A stretch of 64,000 bases of DNA from an uncultured Roseburia sp. (lineage in GTDB: Bacteria > Bacillota > Clostridia > Lachnospirales > Lachnospiraceae): positions 23,317-87,316 of the forward strand of contig CANPGM010000006.1 in NCBI GenBank assembly GCA_947573605.1, in the 5' to 3' direction. Shown here piece after piece: positions 61,009 through 64,000 of the stretch. The translations under genes were made by a program, and so were the position numbers. Each line of letters opens with the position of its first letter. The first letter of the stretch is position 1. Under the pieces are notes generated by a model. That model was not told where the DNA came from and did no database searches. It saw only the letters and a list, made by a program, of their open reading frames with translations.

Positions 61009-61635
61009 ATGAAAGAAACTACAAGAATAAAATATCTGACCCCAGCAGAAAAAGAACGCTTGTACAAGGCATTGGAAAAAGACACATCAAAATATCATAT
61101 CCGGAACAAAGCAATCCTTATGCTTGCAGAATATGCAGCGCTCCGCGCCAGCGAAGTCGGCATGCTTACATTAAACGATCTTTATCTTTCCCACAGGCAG
61201 ATCTACTGCAGGCGCTTAAAAAGAAGCAATGACAACACTCTGCTTATCATAGAGAGAACTGTCTATGAGGCTCTGACAGACTATATCAGTTACCGGGAAG
61301 AACATGGCATAACATCTGACTGTTTATTTGTCTCTCAGAAAGGAACCCCCATTTCCCGAAAAACGCTGGATGACATGATAAAAACATACTGCGCTGCCGC
61401 AGACATCCCGGCGTATAAAGCGCATTTCCATATCCTGAAGCATACGAGGGCGGTCGGTATGGCGGACCGCGGGCTTGACACAAGGGAAGTACAGTATTGG
61501 CTCGGCCACAGAAGCATTAAGAACACGGAAATATACATGGAGTTTTCAATCTGCCAACAGGAGGCTATGTATCGTAAATTATATTATTTTAAGAAAATAC
61601 AGGAGGAATTTTATGCAACAGAAGAATGGATATGA
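61009..61635 (+). CDS. small tyrosine recombinase (FimB-sized)
   Basis: 208 residues, catalytic domain plus a minimal N-terminus, the size of FimB/FimE-type invertases. Catalytic Arg in 'YAALRASEVGML' (Arg46), box II 'HFHILKHTRAVGMADRG' where the usual H-x-x-R reads H-I-L-K, then 'VQYWLGHRSIKNTEIYMEF' with His and the nucleophilic Tyr. The Arg-to-Lys change in box II may lower activity or mark a subfamily. The element already has a serine recombinase, so this enzyme probably does something else (dimer resolution, inversion or regulation). It overlaps ardC by 23 bases. Confidence 0.85.
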   Translation: MKETTRIKYLTPAEKERLYKALEKDTSKYHIRNKAILMLAEYAALRASEVGMLTLNDLYLSHRQIYCRRLKRSNDNTLLIIERTVYEALTDYISYREEHGITSDCLFVSQKGTPISRKTLDDMIKTYCAAADIPAYKAHFHILKHTRAVGMADRGLDTREVQYWLGHRSIKNTEIYMEFSICQQEAMYRKLYYFKKIQEEFYATEEWI

Positions 61636-62863
61636 AATTGGCAGGGATATTGTCATGAAAAGCAGAAAAGAACTGGTTGATAAGCTGGTGGCACAGATGG
61701 AAAAAGGCGGCGCGTTTACATCAGCCCCCTGGGAGAACCGGAATGTCAGCCCTTATAACCCGGTTTCCGGTTTCCGTTATACAGCCGGGAACCGCCTGCG
61801 GCTCATGATCGCTTCACTGGAAAACCGCTTTACCGATCCGCGCTGGATGACCTTCAAACAGGCCTCTGCAAACGACTGCAGAATCAAAGCCGGATCAAAG
61901 AGCGTACTCCTGGAAAAATGGATTACAACAAATGAAGTTGAACTTTTAGATGAAGACGGGAAACCGGTATTTGACAGGGACGGGCGCATCATGACGAAAA
62001 CCGTCAGTCTGAAAAAGCCGCTTGTCAGCTACTTCCGCGTTTTTAATGCGGAACAGATCATCGGTCTGCCTGCCCTGGAGCCAAAGGTCATTGCAAAAGA
62101 CGAACTCACCGGCATTGCAGATACATTTGAAAAATCAAGCCGCTGCCCAATCCTGCATGAGCCCTTCCAGAACAGCGCATTTTATTCCGCAGCGGAAGAT
62201 AAAATCCATCTTCCGCCGGTGGAATCATTCAAAAGCAGCGGAGCCCATTTATCCGTTCTGTTACACGAAATGGCCCACTCCACCGGGCATGAAAGCTGCT
62301 TTAACAGGAACCTGAAAAATTCGTTCGGCACGCCGGATTATGCAAGGGAAGAACTGAACGCGGAGCTGTCTTCTTATTTTATCCAGGGCGATCTGGGCGT
62401 GTCGCTGAAACCGGACAGCGCCCTTCTTGCGGATCACTCCAATTATATCAAAAGCTGGATTTCCCTTCTGCGGAATAAACCGGACGAACTGTTTTTTGCC
62501 TGCAGTCATGCGGACAAAATCAGCGGCTTCCTGATGGAACGCTATTCGCTTGAGCTGGAAAAAAAACAAGCTCTGGAGCAGACGCCAAAAGCAGAACAGT
62601 CCTTAGACGATAACGGACATTACTTAAAAACGCTGCGGGCGGATATGAAGAAGAACGGGCTCCGTCCCACTTCTGAATTACTGGATAAAATCGAAAAGCT
62701 GAACGGCCTGATGGGAAGCCGGAACAGCTTAAAGGATTTGAATCTGTTCTATAAAACAGGTAATATCTTCCCCAGCGAATCCGAGGGTGCAAAACTTGTC
62801 CATGAAATCGGAGACAGCCTGAAAGCGCAGCAGCTGCAGAACAATATGGCAATGGAGATGTAA
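61613..62863 (+). CDS. ArdC-type antirestriction / zincin protein
   Basis: 416 residues from ATG 61613, preceded by AGGAGG within the end of the recombinase gene. N-terminal ArdC ssDNA-binding domain (about 15-170: 'SRKELVDKLVAQMEKGGAFTSAPW', 'RLRLMIASLENRFTDPRWMTFKQA', 'YFRVFNAEQIIGLP'), then a zincin-like domain with 'LLHEMAHSTGHES' (HExxHxxxH) and a helical C-terminus. ArdC proteins bind single strands and protect incoming DNA from restriction; that fits early expression after transfer, away from the leftward block. Confidence 0.88.
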   Translation: MQQKNGYEIGRDIVMKSRKELVDKLVAQMEKGGAFTSAPWENRNVSPYNPVSGFRYTAGNRLRLMIASLENRFTDPRWMTFKQASANDCRIKAGSKSVLLEKWITTNEVELLDEDGKPVFDRDGRIMTKTVSLKKPLVSYFRVFNAEQIIGLPALEPKVIAKDELTGIADTFEKSSRCPILHEPFQNSAFYSAAEDKIHLPPVESFKSSGAHLSVLLHEMAHSTGHESCFNRNLKNSFGTPDYAREELNAELSSYFIQGDLGVSLKPDSALLADHSNYIKSWISLLRNKPDELFFACSHADKISGFLMERYSLELEKKQALEQTPKAEQSLDDNGHYLKTLRADMKKNGLRPTSELLDKIEKLNGLMGSRNSLKDLNLFYKTGNIFPSESEGAKLVHEIGDSLKAQQLQNNMAMEM

Positions 62864-62880
62864 GCTCAGGCAAAAAACGC

Positions 62881-62909
62881 TTGAAACAACGTACCGGATA
62901 TGCTATATT
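62881..62909 (+). promoter_or_regulatory. promoter of antisense antitoxin RNA
   Basis: TTGAAA (62881-62886), 17 bases, TATATT (62904-62909), rightward, 17 bases after the ardC stop. No coding frame follows before the hairpin terminator at 62986-63012. Confidence 0.7.
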
Positions 62910-62915
62910 AGATTC

Positions 62916-63022
62916 AGAAAAAGGGAAAAACCATAGAAGCGGTTTTACCCCAAAAAGTCACAACAATTTACCTCATAAGAGGCATGCCGTCACTATTGGC
63001 AGTAGTGGCGGCTATTTTCTTT
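62916..63022 (+). ncRNA. candidate RatA-like antitoxin RNA
   Basis: About 105 nt. Starts near 62916, ends at the hairpin GCCGTCACTA/TAGTGGCGGC (62986-62995 with 63003-63012; one G-U) followed by TATTTTCTTTT. It is antisense to the whole 3' untranslated part and the last codons of the holin-like toxin gene, the layout of TxpA/RatA-type type I systems. Its 5' part (62923-62951) is nearly the same as the 5' end of the toxin mRNA read from the other strand (63193-63161). Confidence 0.6.
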
Positions 63023-63104
63023 TGTCCTTAAAAATCTGATACAGCAGACTGATAAGGGCAACAATGAACGTACAGAATAAAAACAAATCCTGATATGTAA
63101 CCAT
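63012..63104 (-). CDS. holin-like type I toxin, 30 residues
   Basis: Starts M-V-T-Y-Q-D-L-F and continues as one membrane helix with a K-D-K-R-K basic tail; this is the pattern of putative holin-like toxins (TxpA/Hol_Tox type) that insert in the membrane. GGAGGGCGGGACA precedes the ATG. A -10 element TATACT (63203-63208, minus strand) would start mRNA near 63196. A stem AAAACC/GGTTTT at 62926-62946 with T-rich flank would end it, so the mRNA is about 270 nt and overlaps the antisense RNA fully. Confidence 0.65.
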   Translation of the reverse strand: MVTYQDLFLFCTFIVALISLLYQIFKDKRK

Positions 63105-63160
63105 TGTCCCGCCCTCCTTCCTTTCGACTGGAGGGCATATAAACCCTCCGAAAAATAAGA

Positions 63161-63193
63161 GGGGTAAAGCCGCCTTTGGCTCTATGGTTTTCC
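63161..63193 (-). repeat. toxin mRNA 5' segment matching the antisense RNA start
   Basis: Read leftward, this starts GGGAAAACCATAGAGCC and ends GGCTTTACCCC; rightward 62923-62951 reads GGGAAAAACCATAGAAGC then GGTTTTACCCC. The two are an inverted repeat with a 5-base length difference. In the toxin mRNA, 5' and 3' ends could therefore pair over about 240 nt. Confidence 0.7.
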
Positions 63194-63214
63194 CATATCT
63201 GAAGTATAACACAA

Positions 63215-64000
63215 CTACGAATCATATCCCATATCTTTTTTATCGCGATTGATATATTTTTCTTTTCTGGCCTGTTTTGAATGAACCTCTGTAGGATATT
63301 CATTGTTATAATAAGCGGTTTCCCTGTTAAATGTTTCCATAGCTCCCAATACGCCTTTTAACAGACAATAAGAGACATCAATACCGACAACATTATGATT
63401 TAATACATCCTGTGAATATAGATCTCCCTGTTCTGCAGCCTTTTCCAGCCAGAATTTTCCAAGCTCTTCATTTTGGGGAACGCCTTTTCCGTAATAATAA
63501 ATACATCCAAGTCTGCTCTGTGCGAAACGGTTTCCCTGCTCCGCGGAACTGGTCAGATTATGTATTGCCTTTCCCATGTTATAAAATAGATGGCTATCCT
63601 CAGAATAAATACATCCAAGACGATAGCGCGCATATTCGTTCCCCTGTGCCGCCGACAGTTCAAAGTATTCTACCGCCTTTCCCGGATTATAAAGCAGGCT
63701 TTCCGTATCTGCATATATTCTCCCAAGCTGGTACTGCGCGTTCTGGTTCCCCTGCTCCGCTGACAGTTCGAAATATTCCACGGCCTTCTTCAGGTCATAG
63801 ATCGGAAGCTCTTCATCCTGATACAGCGTCCCCAGACGGTAGCGCGCATATTCATTCTCCTGTGCCGCCGAACGTCCCAGGTTTTCCAGTGCTTTTTCCA
63901 GGTCATACTGCCCTTTTTCCTGATCCGCATAGATACATCCCAGACGGTACTGCGCGTTCTGGTTCCCCTGCTCCGCTGACAGTTCGAAATATTCCACGGC
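63215..64000 (-). CDS. Sel1-repeat protein, C-terminal part (possible MobP3-type relaxase)
   Basis: The frame is open to the right edge; 261 C-terminal residues are visible. Five to six Sel1/TPR-like repeats of about 36 residues ('AVEYFELSAEQGNQNAQYRLGCIYAD' type) are followed by a 75-residue non-repeat tail with 'KQARKEKYINRDKKDMGYDS'. Clostridial MobP3 relaxases are known to carry Sel1-type repeats and a similar basic tail at their C-terminus, and the element lacks any other relaxase in view, so this is a reasonable guess, not shown. GTG 63997 is not a real start. Confidence 0.6.
   Translation of the reverse strand, partial: AVEYFELSAEQGNQNAQYRLGCIYADQEKGQYDLEKALENLGRSAAQENEYARYRLGTLYQDEELPIYDLKKAVEYFELSAEQGNQNAQYQLGRIYADTESLLYNPGKAVEYFELSAAQGNEYARYRLGCIYSEDSHLFYNMGKAIHNLTSSAEQGNRFAQSRLGCIYYYGKGVPQNEELGKFWLEKAAEQGDLYSQDVLNHNVVGIDVSYCLLKGVLGAMETFNRETAYYNNEYPTEVHSKQARKEKYINRDKKDMGYDS

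Larger units (their letters stand above)
25970..64000. mobile_element. integrative conjugative element, left part (right end outside window)
   Basis: Left limit is set by the interrupted yoeB gene beside the 3' end of a large serine recombinase. The content is that of a conjugative element: coupling protein, VirB4, VirB6-, VirB2- and PrgI-like proteins, topoisomerase III, Ssb, ArdC and a candidate relaxase C-terminus, plus surface-protein and toxin-like cargo. Almost all genes run leftward. The G+C content of the transfer block looks higher than that of the flanking chromosome. No right end is visible, so the true size is more than 38 kb. Confidence 0.85.

Overview
The window looks like the chromosome of a Gram-positive, low-to-moderate G+C anaerobe of the Clostridia, most likely a Lachnospiraceae-type gut bacterium. 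This rests on the gene families, the strong AGGAGG-type ribosome sites, SigA-type promoters with 17-base spacers and a YtrA-type ABC operon; no rRNA is present to confirm it.

Positions 1 to about 25,550 are ordinary chromosome. An arginine operon runs leftwards (argC, a small acetyltransferase, argJ, argB, argD, then the start of a solute-binding protein). argG runs rightwards from the same 0.3 kb control region, which carries ArgR-type boxes lying on both promoters. Then come a MocR-type regulator, a DUF2225 protein, glnS, a rhomboid-like membrane protein without the catalytic serine, a 1440-residue acyl-CoA dehydratase activase-like protein behind a structured leader, a FliD-like protein pair behind a sigma-28-like promoter, a MacB/FtsX-type ABC exporter, and a GntR/ABC-2 operon.

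Positions 25,242 to 25,970 are a scar: a deacetylase gene cut off at its first catalytic motif, a 5'-truncated RelB/DinJ antitoxin gene, and a yoeB toxin gene broken after about 18 codons. The break in yoeB is taken as the left end of an integrative conjugative element (ICE) that reaches the right edge of the window.

The ICE begins with a large serine recombinase. Cargo follows: a candidate small RNA, a DUF3791/DUF3990 operon, a HipA-like kinase and a Fic protein sharing identical gene ends, two large exported surface proteins (InlB-type repeats; CWB2 repeats), and a 1246-residue SF1 helicase with a small acidic partner. From 60.9 kb down to 41.1 kb lies one leftward conjugation block: ssb, VirD4-like coupling protein, VirB2-, VirB6-, PrgI- and VirB4-like proteins, a C39-type peptidase, topoisomerase III, and, interleaved, Tad-pilus parts (TadZ-like, TadA/CpaF-like, TadB/C-like and several tiny Flp-like pilins apparently made without leader peptides). 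The far right carries an antirestriction ArdC-type protein behind a FimB-sized tyrosine recombinase with an altered active site, a probable type I toxin-antitoxin locus, and the Sel1-repeat C-terminus of a protein that may be a MobP3-type relaxase.

The points most worth a second look are the hybrid Tad/type IV secretion block with leaderless pilins, the type I toxin locus in which mRNA 5' and 3' ends are built from a duplicated sequence, the fic-ended hipA gene, and the candidate small RNA beside the recombinase.
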